Below, piece by piece: positions 1-7,791 of a DNA stretch of 8,239 nt. The notes below the pieces were generated by a model. The model ran no database searches, was not told the DNA's origin, and saw nothing but the letters and a program-made list of their open reading frames with translations. The DNA lies in assembly GCA_900766325.1 (NCBI GenBank), contig CAAFVA010000052.1, forward strand, positions 1-8,239, written 5' to 3'. The DNA comes from Bacilli bacterium (GTDB lineage: Bacteria; Bacillota_I; Bacilli_A; RF39; UBA660). The translations under genes were made by a program, and so were the position numbers. The stretch's first letter is position 1, and each line of letters opens with the position of its first letter.

Positions 1-124
1 CACCAAGGGATTCTAATAAAAGGGTTAAAAATCCGTTTGTCTTACCTTTTTTTATTTCGTTTGTTCCATAATTTTTTCTTGATTCTATAACTTGTTTTTC
101 ACTTAATCCATTATAATTGTTCAT
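1..124 (-). CDS. P-type cation-transporting ATPase, calcium (PMCA/SERCA-like) type, N-terminal fragment
   Basis: Only the first 41 codons lie in the window; the gene runs off its left edge. The start is ATG at 124-122, preceded by a near-perfect Shine-Dalgarno AAGGAGG (135-129) five to six bases upstream. The peptide begins MNNYNGLSEKQVIESRKKYG and continues into an LTLLLESLG segment. This is the cation-transporter N-terminal domain found in type II P-type ATPases: a 'GLSxxxVxxSRxKYGxNE' helix pair followed by the amphipathic helix leading to the first membrane segment. Family members of this kind pump Ca2+ (sometimes other cations) out of the cytoplasm using ATP through a phospho-aspartate intermediate. 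None of the catalytic motifs is visible here, so the substrate is inferred from the N-terminus only. It is divergent from feoA, with 165 bases between the two starts. Confidence 0.82.
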   Translation of the reverse strand, partial: MNNYNGLSEKQVIESRKNYGTNEIKKGKTNGFLTLLLESLG

Positions 125-128
125 GATT

Positions 129-135
129 CCTCCTT
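129..135 (-). promoter_or_regulatory. Shine-Dalgarno of the P-type ATPase
   Basis: The minus strand reads AAGGAGG here, ideally spaced from the ATG at 124. It fixes the start of the partial ATPase gene and shows that this genome uses canonical ribosome binding sites. Confidence 0.85.
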
Positions 136-211
136 AGTAAATGTTACTTACCATTATTAGAAATTATCACCTATTTCAAACGACAAAACACTCTCTTTTT
201 TTATTAATAAA

Positions 212-234
212 TACCTAAACGTTCGTTACCTAAA
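212..234. promoter_or_regulatory. Direct repeat in the ATPase/feoA divergent region, possible operator
   Basis: The 8-base word TACCTAAA occurs at 212-219 and again at 227-234, so the copies are 15 bases apart start to start. Between them is a small dyad, AACG-TT-CGTT (218-227). The minus-strand half, TTTAGGTA, resembles one half of a DtxR/IdeR-type iron box, but the copies are in direct rather than inverted orientation, so I do not assign a regulator. A weak feoA promoter may overlap: TTACCT (226-231), 17 bases, TAAACT (249-254). No clear 7-1-7 Fur box was found in 125-289. The rest of this region shows no convincing riboswitch or RNA gene. Confidence 0.3.
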
Positions 235-289
235 ATGTGTCTTCATCATAAACTATTATGGAAACTAATTATGAAAGTGAAGTGTAGCA

Positions 290-544
290 ATGGAAACCAC
301 ACTAGATAAATTACCAACTGGAAAAGTTGGTGAAATAATAAGCATAAATACCAACCAAGCACTAAAAAAAAGACTACTAGACCTTGGTTTAGTTAGTGGA
401 ACAAAGATTAAAAAACTATATAAAAGTCCACTTAATGACCCTTGTGCGTATTTAATAAGAGGAAGTGTAATTGCATTAAGAAACGAAGATGCAAAAAAAA
501 TCCTAGTAAATTATAAAGAAAAAGAAAAACTAGGAGGTAATTAA
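290..544 (+). CDS. feoA: Ferrous iron transport protein A
   Basis: This is a small cytoplasmic protein (84 aa; the family is usually 75-85 aa) with the SH3-like beta-barrel fold of FeoA. It works with FeoB and is thought to modulate its GTPase or transport activity. Characteristic features are the N-terminal 'LDKLPTGKVGEI' strand, the 'LKKRLLDLGLVSGTKI' turn at residues 25-41 and the 'YLIRGSVIALRNEDAKKI' end, where FeoA proteins carry the conserved RG..IALR pattern. The start at 290 gives the expected family N-terminus. Its ribosome binding site is poor, with only GTGAAGTG at 278-285, unlike the strong AGGAGG of the neighbouring genes. The stop (542-544) is one base before the feoB start and the feoB ribosome binding site lies inside the feoA end, so the two are expected to be co-transcribed and probably translationally coupled. 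Confidence 0.93.
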   Translation: METTLDKLPTGKVGEIISINTNQALKKRLLDLGLVSGTKIKKLYKSPLNDPCAYLIRGSVIALRNEDAKKILVNYKEKEKLGGN

Positions 545-548
545 ATTG
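532..548 (+). promoter_or_regulatory. Ribosome binding site and TTG start of feoB
   Basis: AGGAGG at 532-537 is eight bases upstream of a TTG codon at 546-548. There is no in-frame ATG between this site and the GTPase domain that is equally well placed. The strong site therefore supports TTG as the initiation codon of feoB. The site lies within the last codons of feoA, which end Gly-Gly-Asn. Confidence 0.75.
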
Positions 549-2639
549 GGATTGACAATAAAATCAACTGGTAACAGCTTACTTAAAAATGATTCAAAAA
601 ACGAAAAAGGAAACTATAAGATTGCGCTTATAGGTAATCCTAACGTTGGTAAATCAACTATCTTTAACGCTCTTACCGGACTTAATCAGCATACCGGAAA
701 CTGGCCTGGAAAAACCGTTGAAAGTGCCTTTGGATCATACGTTTATAACGATAAAAAATATACGCTAATTGATTTACCTGGTACTTATTCTCTTTTCGCA
801 TCATCAAAAGAAGAAGAAGTATCAAGAGATTTTCTTTGCTTTGAAAAGCATGATTTAACAATCGTAGTTATGGATGCTACTTTATTAGAAAGAAACCTAA
901 ACTTAGCAACCCAAATAATAGAAACAAAAGATAACGTAATAATATGCGTCAACTTAATGGACGAGGCAAAAAAGAGAAACATAAATATTAACCTTAAAAA
1001 ATTACAAAGTATTTTAAAAGTTCCTGTTATAGGAACTAGTGCTACAAATAAAAAAAGTTTGGAAAAACTAATAAAATTAATAGAAAAAGAATGTAACAAA
1101 AAAAATGATGATGAAATAATTTTTAAATATGATGAAAAAACAGAAGACGTAATAAAAAAATTAACAAAAACCCTAGATAAACACACGAAACACAAAAGCA
1201 ACCGTTTTTTTGCTATAAAATTACTTGAGAACAATGAATCATTTAACAACCAAATATATAAATTTCTTGACTTAAAAAAAGGCGTACAAGAGGAGATTAA
1301 CGAAGTTATAAATAACTGCAATACTTATTTAAGAATAAATGGTATAAACGATTATAGATATCATTTAATATCACTAATAATAAAAAGAAACAACGAAATA
1401 GCAAGCGAAGTTAATAGCCAAAACGTAATTAATATTTCAAAAATGGATAAGATACTTACGTCTAAATTTTTAGGCATACCAATAATGATTATATTTTTAG
1501 GTATAATTCTATGGCTTACAATAACTGGTTCTAACTATCCGTCATCATTATTATCAAAGTTACTTTTTAAATTAAATGACATAATATCGGAATTTTTAAT
1601 AATGATAAATACTCCAAATATTATCCATGACATAATCATAAACGGTATATTAAAAACATTAGCATGGGTTATTTCAGTTATGCTTCCACCAATGGCAATA
1701 TTTTTTCCGCTATTTACGTTATTAGAAGACTCTGGTTTTTTACCTAGGATAGCATTTAACTTAGATAGACTATTTGAAAAAGCTAAATGCCATGGTAAAC
1801 AATCTTTAACAATGTGCATGGGGTTTGGATGTAACGCATGTGGGGTTGTTGGGTGCAGAATAATAGATTCACCTAGAGAAAGATTAATCGGAATACTAAC
1901 AAACGCTTTTGTACCTTGTAACGGAAGGTTCCCTAGTCTTATTGCAATTATTACGATGTTTTTTGCAATTGGTTCATTTAGTAGTTTTAAGTCTGCTGCC
2001 ATACTAACTATAATTATTATATTAGCAATCATGGTAACACTATTAGCATCAAAGCTACTTTCAACTACTATTTTAAGAGGTATGCCATCATCATTTGTAC
2101 TTGAGATGCCTCCGTATAGAAAACCACAAATTAAAAAGGTAATTATAAGGTCTATTTTTGACAGAACCTTATTCGTTCTTGGAAGAGCGGTAAAAGTAGC
2201 AGCTCCAGCTGGTTTAGTTATATGGATAATGTCTAACATAACGATTTCTGGAAGTAGCATATTAAGTTATTGTACTAATTTCTTAAACCCAATAGCAAGT
2301 GCTTTTGGATTAGATGGAACAATACTAATGGCGTTCATCCTTGGTTTTCCTGCTAATGAGATAGTAATTCCACTAATGATTATGGGATACATGGGAACCT
2401 CTAGTCTAACAGAGTACAATAACTTATTGGAATTAAAAAGTTTACTAGTAAATAATGGTTGGACAACCATTACCGCAATATGTACGTTAGTATTTATGCT
2501 ATTTCATTTTCCTTGTAGTACTACCATCCTAACTATTAAAAAAGAAACCAATAGCTTCCTATGGACAGTGGTATCATTTGTTTTACCTACAACAGTAGGA
2601 TTACTTATTTGTTTCGTTATTAATTTTGTGTTTGGTTAA
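546..2639 (+). CDS. feoB: Ferrous iron transporter B (GTPase-permease)
   Basis: This is an inner-membrane Fe2+ uptake protein with an N-terminal G domain. G1 is GNPNVGKST at residues 30-38. The switch-I region TGNWPGKTVE is at 50-59. G3 is DLPG at 76-79, G4 is NLMD at 136-139 and G5 is SAT at 165-167. A helical spacer follows to about 300, then the permease from about 308, with repeated hydrophobic segments to the end. Signature permease residues include GFLPRIAF (397-404), GFGCNACGVVGC (426-437), FVPCNGRFP (455-463) and FHFPCSTT (653-660). The Cys-containing segments replace the GFGCNVPA and SCSARLPV forms of the enterobacterial protein. The length of 697 aa is within the family range (about 650-780). 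Initiation is at TTG (546) after AGGAGG. It follows feoA by one base. No feoC or second feoA follows, because the next gene is convergent. Confidence 0.96.
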   Translation: MGLTIKSTGNSLLKNDSKNEKGNYKIALIGNPNVGKSTIFNALTGLNQHTGNWPGKTVESAFGSYVYNDKKYTLIDLPGTYSLFASSKEEEVSRDFLCFEKHDLTIVVMDATLLERNLNLATQIIETKDNVIICVNLMDEAKKRNININLKKLQSILKVPVIGTSATNKKSLEKLIKLIEKECNKKNDDEIIFKYDEKTEDVIKKLTKTLDKHTKHKSNRFFAIKLLENNESFNNQIYKFLDLKKGVQEEINEVINNCNTYLRINGINDYRYHLISLIIKRNNEIASEVNSQNVINISKMDKILTSKFLGIPIMIIFLGIILWLTITGSNYPSSLLSKLLFKLNDIISEFLIMINTPNIIHDIIINGILKTLAWVISVMLPPMAIFFPLFTLLEDSGFLPRIAFNLDRLFEKAKCHGKQSLTMCMGFGCNACGVVGCRIIDSPRERLIGILTNAFVPCNGRFPSLIAIITMFFAIGSFSSFKSAAILTIIIILAIMVTLLASKLLSTTILRGMPSSFVLEMPPYRKPQIKKVIIRSIFDRTLFVLGRAVKVAAPAGLVIWIMSNITISGSSILSYCTNFLNPIASAFGLDGTILMAFILGFPANEIVIPLMIMGYMGTSSLTEYNNLLELKSLLVNNGWTTITAICTLVFMLFHFPCSTTILTIKKETNSFLWTVVSFVLPTTVGLLICFVINFVFG

Positions 2640-2644
2640 TATTA

Positions 2645-2672
2645 AAAAACGATGTTTTTAAGCATCGTTTTT
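2645..2672. terminator. Bidirectional Rho-independent terminator between feoB and the surface protein gene
   Basis: A 10-bp perfect stem, AAAAACGATG (2645-2654) with CATCGTTTTT (2663-2672), encloses an 8-base loop. It begins five bases after the feoB stop codon ends. Read on plus, the stem ends in a T run. Read on minus, CATCGTTTTTT gives an equally good U-tract. The stop codon of the minus-strand gene (2660-2658) lies in the loop, so the same hairpin also terminates that gene. Confidence 0.88.
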
Positions 2673-5600
2673 ATCTTTATTCTTTTTCTTTTCTTGTAAA
2701 TACTTAATAGCTCCTGATAGGATAGCAAGAATCATTATAAGAACAATAATTACTCTAACATCAACGGAACCAGCCTTTTGAACGTTTAGGGTGTAAACTC
2801 TAATACTTCCATCCGAAGATTCTACTTCAACGTATACCTTGCTTCCGTTTTTAATGTTCTCATTACCTTTTATGGTAACCTTAGCATTTTCATCTTCCGC
2901 TACCGCATTTAAATCTAGTTCGTTGGTATTTCTATTTACCTTAACAGTATACTCCTGCTTCGTCTTATTAAAATCTATGTTATTTTGACCAACCGTTAGT
3001 TCTGATAGATAGTCACTAGTTACACTTCTATTAATAACTAACATATAAGTATACGTTTTTCCATCACCAGTTGTAACAATTATGGTAACATTATTTTCGC
3101 CTGGTAATAAAACCTTACCACCATATATCCTACTAGTGCTATCACTGGAAGCTAACCCTACTTCGATATTAGCCGTTGTAACATCATATCCAACGTCATA
3201 CTTAAAAGGTTTGGTTTTAATGTTAACATTACTTCCGTTTACTTTTAAATAACTTAAAATAACCTCATCTGATATATTGCCATTACCAGCAGTAGGCAAC
3301 TTATCAATTAAAGCCTTAAACTTAACTACTAAAGCATCAATCTTTGACTGCTCATCAATGGTTAAATTTTTAGACAAACTATTTGCCTCTTTTAATAACG
3401 ACTCAATTTCGCTTTGAAGTGATTTATCAAGGTCAGAATAATCACTTGGTATTTTAGAAATTACTTCTTGAAGTTCAGTGTAATCTGCTGGCTTCTTTCT
3501 TAAATTTTTAATAGCATCATTTATTTTCGTTACGTAATTATCAACAACATCTTGCTTATCCCAAGTAAGATTATAATCTATGCTATTTAAGATGTTTTGC
3601 AAATCATTATAATTTGAATAACTATCTTTTTGAGATTCATATTTCTTGGCGTTTTCAACCGCTGCGTTTAACTCAGTATAATCAGCTTTTGTTTTAACTA
3701 ATGAATCATAAGCTTTTCTTAAGTTATCATACATCGTATCGACTAAGTCTTGCTCGTTAGCTTTTTTACCATAAACAATATCATTTAAGGCAGACTCAAC
3801 CACGTTAAAGTTAGTATACTTACTTTTATCAAGTTCGTTTATAATTGCTTTTAAAGTCTCAATTCTAGAGTAATCAGCGTCTTTTAACACCAATTTACTC
3901 ATTGCATCATTTAACCTATCCGTTGCTTCATCTACTTCGCTTTGTCTGTCTATTTTCAATCCTTTAACGGTGTTTGCAAACGATATAGCAGCATCTACTG
4001 CCGAAAAATCAACATAATACTTTGATGATAAACTAATTGCCTTTTCGTATGCTTTATTAAACTCGGTATAATCGGCATCTTTTAATACTAAACCATTAAT
4101 TGCATCTTTTAAATTTTGAGTCATTTCATCAATCTTATCTTGTTCATCAATTTTTAAATTGAAATCAATATCCGATAACGCATTAGTTAATTCTGTTACA
4201 TCCACGTAGTAATCAGTATTTAAATTTATTGCCATTTCATAATAGTTACACAATTCCTCATAATTACCAGGCTTTTTCTCAAGCATATCAACAAACGTTT
4301 GTAATTGCATCAATATCATGTTAAACTCTTCTTGCTCAAGAATAGTATAACCATATATCTCGTCGCCCGCGGTTTCAAAAGTTTCAACCATAAAATCAAT
4401 GATTTCAACCGACTCATCAGTATAATACTCCCTTTGAGCATTCATAAAGAAATCTCTATATCCTTCTAGTGGCATAAGACCATATACTTCTAACAATTCG
4501 TAGTTATCTGAATAATAATATCCTTGTGCTGGTTTTAGCTTAAGATTTTCAGCAAGCTTATTTAAGTCTTCATACCATTTATCAACTACGTCTTGCTCGG
4601 TAATATCTTTATCAAAAGTTATGTTCTTCAAATACTCTTCAATTGGTGGTATCGTATCCTCAACGAAGTAATCCTTATATGCGTTGTATTCTTCAATAAA
4701 CTCGTTCAATTCAGTATAATCAGCCGGTGCATACTCAAGGTTTGCAATTGCGTTAGTTATTGCAATAGCATAACCATCAACTATATCTTGTTCATCTATT
4801 TTTTTACCACGTACAACGGCATCTAAAGCGTTTTGAAGATTAGTCCAACTCTCAGTACTATATAAAGCCTTACCATCTGATGTTTCATTGGTTAACATAC
4901 CAGCCGTTTCAACGGCACTATCCACTTTAGTGTAATCAGCATCAAGCATTTCAAGTGAGTTATATAAATTTGTAAGTCTCGTATTTAAATTATCTATCTT
5001 TGTTTGGTAATTACTTGAAAGCCCTTCTTCATATCTTGCAAGTTGAGTATCTATCTCAGTAAATGCTCCTTCTGCATAATAACTTCTGTTTAAAGCGTTT
5101 ATTTTACTAATTGTACTATCTAATTCAGTGTAATTAGCAACCGGATTCATCTCTATTTCAAAATTGTTAATTTTACTAGTCACTTCATTTATTTGTGTTT
5201 GGGTAACTTCCCTGTTTTCATATACAGCAATTCCTTCGTCATAAATTAGTCTAGCATATTCAATAACACTATCTACACTAGCTTTTTCTTCACTAAGTCG
5301 CTCTATTTTATCTATTCCATTTTGAATAGCAGTAGCAAGCTCTGATTTATCATAAACCGTAAGAGTAAACTGTGGTATTTTTTCTGACGAAAAATCATAG
5401 TCATCATCTGAACTGCCAACAACTCCATTATATGGTCTTCCGTCAGGATAATAGCTTAACTTCATCTGATAAAAACTCAAACCTAAAATAACAGTTTCAC
5501 TACTAACAGTAGTTTTAGGAGTCCCCTTTAACGTAAACTGAAAAGCATCACTATAGCTAGTTACTGGTTCAGAAATTAATAATTCTTCTGAAATGGTATT

Positions 5601-6368
5601 AAAATTGAAGAAATTGGTTATATTAGCAGTATTTGGTTTTCCTAAAACTGTAAACTGAGGCAAATAAGAATATCTATGCTGTGGATGATGAATTTTCATC
5701 TTATAAAGTATGTTTGATTTAATTTGATATGTAATATTTAAATCTTCAAGAGACTCTGATATATCCATTTTAATATCTGAGTCACTAAGTTTAATACTAA
5801 CATCCGATAAGTAATCAACACTAGAATTATTTGGATTCTTCGATATTATAAATTCTTCCGGAACATCCTCTGCACTATTTTTATTTAATGTATAATTACT
5901 AAAATCATTAATCTTAATAGATTTACTAGCTAAATTATATACTTTATCGTCAAGTACATATTGCACTCCTAAATCTACGGCAGATTCATTCATAAAATTT
6001 GAAACGTCAGTAACTTGATATTCATAGTCAGAATCTGCTTCTATCGTAACCGGCTCATCTAAATTTATTACGTTAAACTCATCGCAAGAATCACTAGAAC
6101 ACATTGTTCTCCATATAACAGCGTTAATCGTAATTGGGTCATCAGAACCATTATATATTTTTAATGGTATACTGGTGGTATCTTTCTTATACGTTAAATC
6201 AGAATCTAATATAACACCAGTTTTAACCTCTGTGTTAGTTTCAGTATCCGTAGAATTAATGTTCCCTAAAAGTCTATTTATTAAATTTGGTGAAAATGCA
6301 ATTAAGCCACCAACTAATGCTATAACAACAATAACAATTATTATTGGAATTATTTTATTTTTTTTCAT
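2658..6368 (-). CDS. Large cell-surface protein with FIVAR-like repeats and cadherin-like domains, anchored at both ends
   Basis: This 1236-aa protein is probably displayed outside the cell; its binding partner is unknown. The ATG at 6368 was chosen because GGAGG (6380-6376) lies seven bases upstream and a consensus promoter lies just beyond. A longer in-frame start at 6428 falls inside the -35 box. Domains by residue: a basic start plus hydrophobic anchor or signal (6-25); a beta-rich ectodomain (about 50-335), with two cysteines at 90 and 95 that could form a disulfide; an array of 60-76-residue helical repeats (about 340-1025); two cadherin-like beta-sandwich domains (about 1033-1114 and 1116-1197); a membrane segment (1204-1223); and a lysine-rich tail. 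The repeats carry an N-terminal (A/N)DYTEL motif and a later (I)DEQDxVD motif, and match the FIVAR pattern known from Gram-positive adhesins. There is no LPXTG motif. It is either a two-pass protein with a giant external loop or a signal peptide plus C-terminal anchor. The gene name is not known to me. Confidence 0.88.
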   Translation of the reverse strand: MKKNKIIPIIIVIVVIALVGGLIAFSPNLINRLLGNINSTDTETNTEVKTGVILDSDLTYKKDTTSIPLKIYNGSDDPITINAVIWRTMCSSDSCDEFNVINLDEPVTIEADSDYEYQVTDVSNFMNESAVDLGVQYVLDDKVYNLASKSIKINDFSNYTLNKNSAEDVPEEFIISKNPNNSSVDYLSDVSIKLSDSDIKMDISESLEDLNITYQIKSNILYKMKIHHPQHRYSYLPQFTVLGKPNTANITNFFNFNTISEELLISEPVTSYSDAFQFTLKGTPKTTVSSETVILGLSFYQMKLSYYPDGRPYNGVVGSSDDDYDFSSEKIPQFTLTVYDKSELATAIQNGIDKIERLSEEKASVDSVIEYARLIYDEGIAVYENREVTQTQINEVTSKINNFEIEMNPVANYTELDSTISKINALNRSYYAEGAFTEIDTQLARYEEGLSSNYQTKIDNLNTRLTNLYNSLEMLDADYTKVDSAVETAGMLTNETSDGKALYSTESWTNLQNALDAVVRGKKIDEQDIVDGYAIAITNAIANLEYAPADYTELNEFIEEYNAYKDYFVEDTIPPIEEYLKNITFDKDITEQDVVDKWYEDLNKLAENLKLKPAQGYYYSDNYELLEVYGLMPLEGYRDFFMNAQREYYTDESVEIIDFMVETFETAGDEIYGYTILEQEEFNMILMQLQTFVDMLEKKPGNYEELCNYYEMAINLNTDYYVDVTELTNALSDIDFNLKIDEQDKIDEMTQNLKDAINGLVLKDADYTEFNKAYEKAISLSSKYYVDFSAVDAAISFANTVKGLKIDRQSEVDEATDRLNDAMSKLVLKDADYSRIETLKAIINELDKSKYTNFNVVESALNDIVYGKKANEQDLVDTMYDNLRKAYDSLVKTKADYTELNAAVENAKKYESQKDSYSNYNDLQNILNSIDYNLTWDKQDVVDNYVTKINDAIKNLRKKPADYTELQEVISKIPSDYSDLDKSLQSEIESLLKEANSLSKNLTIDEQSKIDALVVKFKALIDKLPTAGNGNISDEVILSYLKVNGSNVNIKTKPFKYDVGYDVTTANIEVGLASSDSTSRIYGGKVLLPGENNVTIIVTTGDGKTYTYMLVINRSVTSDYLSELTVGQNNIDFNKTKQEYTVKVNRNTNELDLNAVAEDENAKVTIKGNENIKNGSKVYVEVESSDGSIRVYTLNVQKAGSVDVRVIIVLIMILAILSGAIKYLQEKKKNKDKNDA
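3296..5351 (-). repeat. Coding array of about ten FIVAR-like repeats
   Basis: Within the surface protein, the tyrosine of the DYTEL motif falls at residues 413, 479, 551, 703, 767, 833, 897 and 963, giving spacings of 66, 72, 152 (two units), 64, 66, 64 and 66. A second marker, DEQD-like (for example KIDEQDIVD, DITEQDVVD, KIDEQDKID, KANEQDLVD, TIDEQSKID), sits about 45 residues into most units. One further unit precedes residue 413 with poor conservation. The unit near residues 613-700 has lost the DYTEL motif and is rich in aromatic residues. At the DNA level the repeats have diverged, apart from short shared words in the codons for DYTEL, so this is an old array rather than a recent expansion. 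Confidence 0.85.
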
Positions 6369-6375
6369 ACATACT

Positions 6376-6380
6376 CCTCC
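6376..6380 (-). promoter_or_regulatory. Shine-Dalgarno deciding the start of the surface protein
   Basis: GGAGG on the minus strand, within CGGAGGAGT, lies seven bases before the ATG at 6368. It selects the Met-Lys-Lys-Asn-Lys start over an in-frame ATG 60 bases upstream, which has no such site and lies upstream of the predicted transcription start. Confidence 0.85.
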
Positions 6381-6399
6381 GATTATATATACTAACAAA

Positions 6400-6428
6400 A
6401 TTATAACATAACTAGTTTTGGAAATCAA
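6400..6428 (-). promoter_or_regulatory. Promoter of the surface protein gene (extended -10)
   Basis: The minus strand reads TTGATT (6428-6423), a 17-base spacer, then TATAAT (6405-6400) preceded by TGT, an extended -10. Transcription should start near 6393, leaving a leader of about 25 bases before the ATG at 6368. The -35 box sits inside a perfect dyad, AAATCA-A-TGATTT (6422-6434), and lies immediately downstream of the helicase stop codon. A repressor site there is possible. Confidence 0.8.
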
Positions 6429-6433
6429 TGATT

Positions 6434-7768
6434 TTATCTTATTAAAATATCTTTACTCATCTTTATAAGTTCTTTAATAAAAACAGATTCATTATCTTTC
6501 GGCACAAATAAATAAACCCTTTTTTTACACCTTGTTAAAGCAACATAAAAAAGTCTTCTCTCTTCTTCATATGGATAATATTCTTTATAATTATTAACAT
6601 ACTTAAGTATTTTATGATCTTTATATTTATTTGGAAAGCCATTACCATTATTATTTAAATCCAAAACAAATACGTAATCCATCTCTAATCCTTTAGACTT
6701 ATGAACGGTAAGTTTTCTACAATTTATGCCATCTATGCTAATTTTATTAAGCGTTCTATTATTTCTTGATAGAACAAACAAATTATCTATCTTATCCTCA
6801 TTTATTATGGTTTTTATTTTACTTTCTAAATCTTCATAATAAACTATCTGTATAACGTTGTTATCCTTAATGTTTGACCTTAATCTCTTTCTTATCTGAT
6901 ACGGATTTTTCATTACAAATTTGCCAGCTATTTTTATTAATTTATCTGGATTCCTATAAGTATTCTTAAGTTTAATTATCCTCGCAAATGGAAAATATCT
7001 TTTAAAATTAGTTATTACTTTTAAATAGGCACCAGTAAAACGATAAATTGACTGAAAATCATCTCCTACCGCAAAAAAGCTAGCATTAGATAATTTTATT
7101 AATTTTTTTATTAACTTAAACTTAGTAAAAGAAGTATCCTGATATTCATCTATTATAATATACTTATACCTAATACCTGCTTTTTCCAATTTATTATAAG
7201 CAATATTAATCATGTCATTAAAATCAATTAAGTTTTCCTTCTTCAAGTAAGATTCATAACATATAAAACATTTCATTATCTCTTTTAATAATAGTTTTTC
7301 CTTATAATCTGCTTTTCTAATAAACTTATTAAAATTATCTAATTTATAACCGTTAGATTTAAACATGTTAATAAAACTTACAATTAAGTTTATCATTTCG
7401 TTTTTTGGAATATCAAACAAACTTAGCAAAGTGTAATTTGAAAAAGCATCCATCACGATATCCTTTAAAATATCTTCCGTTAATATTTCTTTTTTATTAT
7501 TAATTATTTTTAGGCCCAACTTGTGAAACGTCATTATGTCAACGTCTATATCATGTAGATCATTTTTTAATTTTTTTGTTGCATCGTTGGTAAATGATAT
7601 ACATAATATATCTTTAGGATGGGCGTTTAAATTATTTACTAAATATCTTATTCTGGATTCTATTACCAAAGTTTTACCAGAACCCGCGCCCGCTAGAACA
7701 AGTACTTTCTTTCTTTTTGTGGTAACCGCTTTTAATTGGTATTTATCAAGTTTAATATTATTATTCAT
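6434..7768 (-). CDS. Short SF1 (UvrD/helicase IV-type) DNA helicase
   Basis: This 444-aa ATP-dependent 3'-5' helicase of superfamily 1A retains all core motifs. Q-motif glutamine is Q11 in LDKYQLKAV. Walker A is AGAGSGKT (26-33) and the Ia region is CISFTNDA (56-63). TFH is at 80-82, motif II DEYQD at 207-211 and motif III GDDFQSIYRF at 235-244. NTYR is at 269-272, motif V LTVHKSKGLE at 353-362 and motif VI EERRLFYVALTR at 402-413. The FVMKNPYQIRK (284-294) and NGFP (376-379) segments resemble the C-terminal two-thirds of E. coli helicase IV (HelD, 684 aa). The N-terminal region of helicase IV (roughly 190 aa) is absent, and the 1B/2B insertions of UvrD/PcrA are much reduced. The start at 7768 is supported by AAAGGA nine to ten bases upstream; a longer in-frame start at 7813 lacks a ribosome binding site. 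A role in repair or recombination is inferred from the family only. No terminator separates it from the downstream surface gene. Confidence 0.9.
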   Translation of the reverse strand: MNNNIKLDKYQLKAVTTKRKKVLVLAGAGSGKTLVIESRIRYLVNNLNAHPKDILCISFTNDATKKLKNDLHDIDVDIMTFHKLGLKIINNKKEILTEDILKDIVMDAFSNYTLLSLFDIPKNEMINLIVSFINMFKSNGYKLDNFNKFIRKADYKEKLLLKEIMKCFICYESYLKKENLIDFNDMINIAYNKLEKAGIRYKYIIIDEYQDTSFTKFKLIKKLIKLSNASFFAVGDDFQSIYRFTGAYLKVITNFKRYFPFARIIKLKNTYRNPDKLIKIAGKFVMKNPYQIRKRLRSNIKDNNVIQIVYYEDLESKIKTIINEDKIDNLFVLSRNNRTLNKISIDGINCRKLTVHKSKGLEMDYVFVLDLNNNGNGFPNKYKDHKILKYVNNYKEYYPYEEERRLFYVALTRCKKRVYLFVPKDNESVFIKELIKMSKDILIR

Positions 7769-7791
7769 TTTAATTTTTCCTTTAAAAATAA

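Noticed and set aside
785..2470. Minus-strand frames of up to 241 codons within feoB
   Set aside because: Antisense to a fully conserved FeoB; low-complexity hydrophobic translations without ribosome binding sites.
6369..6428. 20-codon N-terminal extension of the surface protein from an ATG at 6428
   Set aside because: That ATG lies in the -35 box of a consensus promoter, upstream of the expected transcription start, while GGAGG directly precedes the ATG at 6368.
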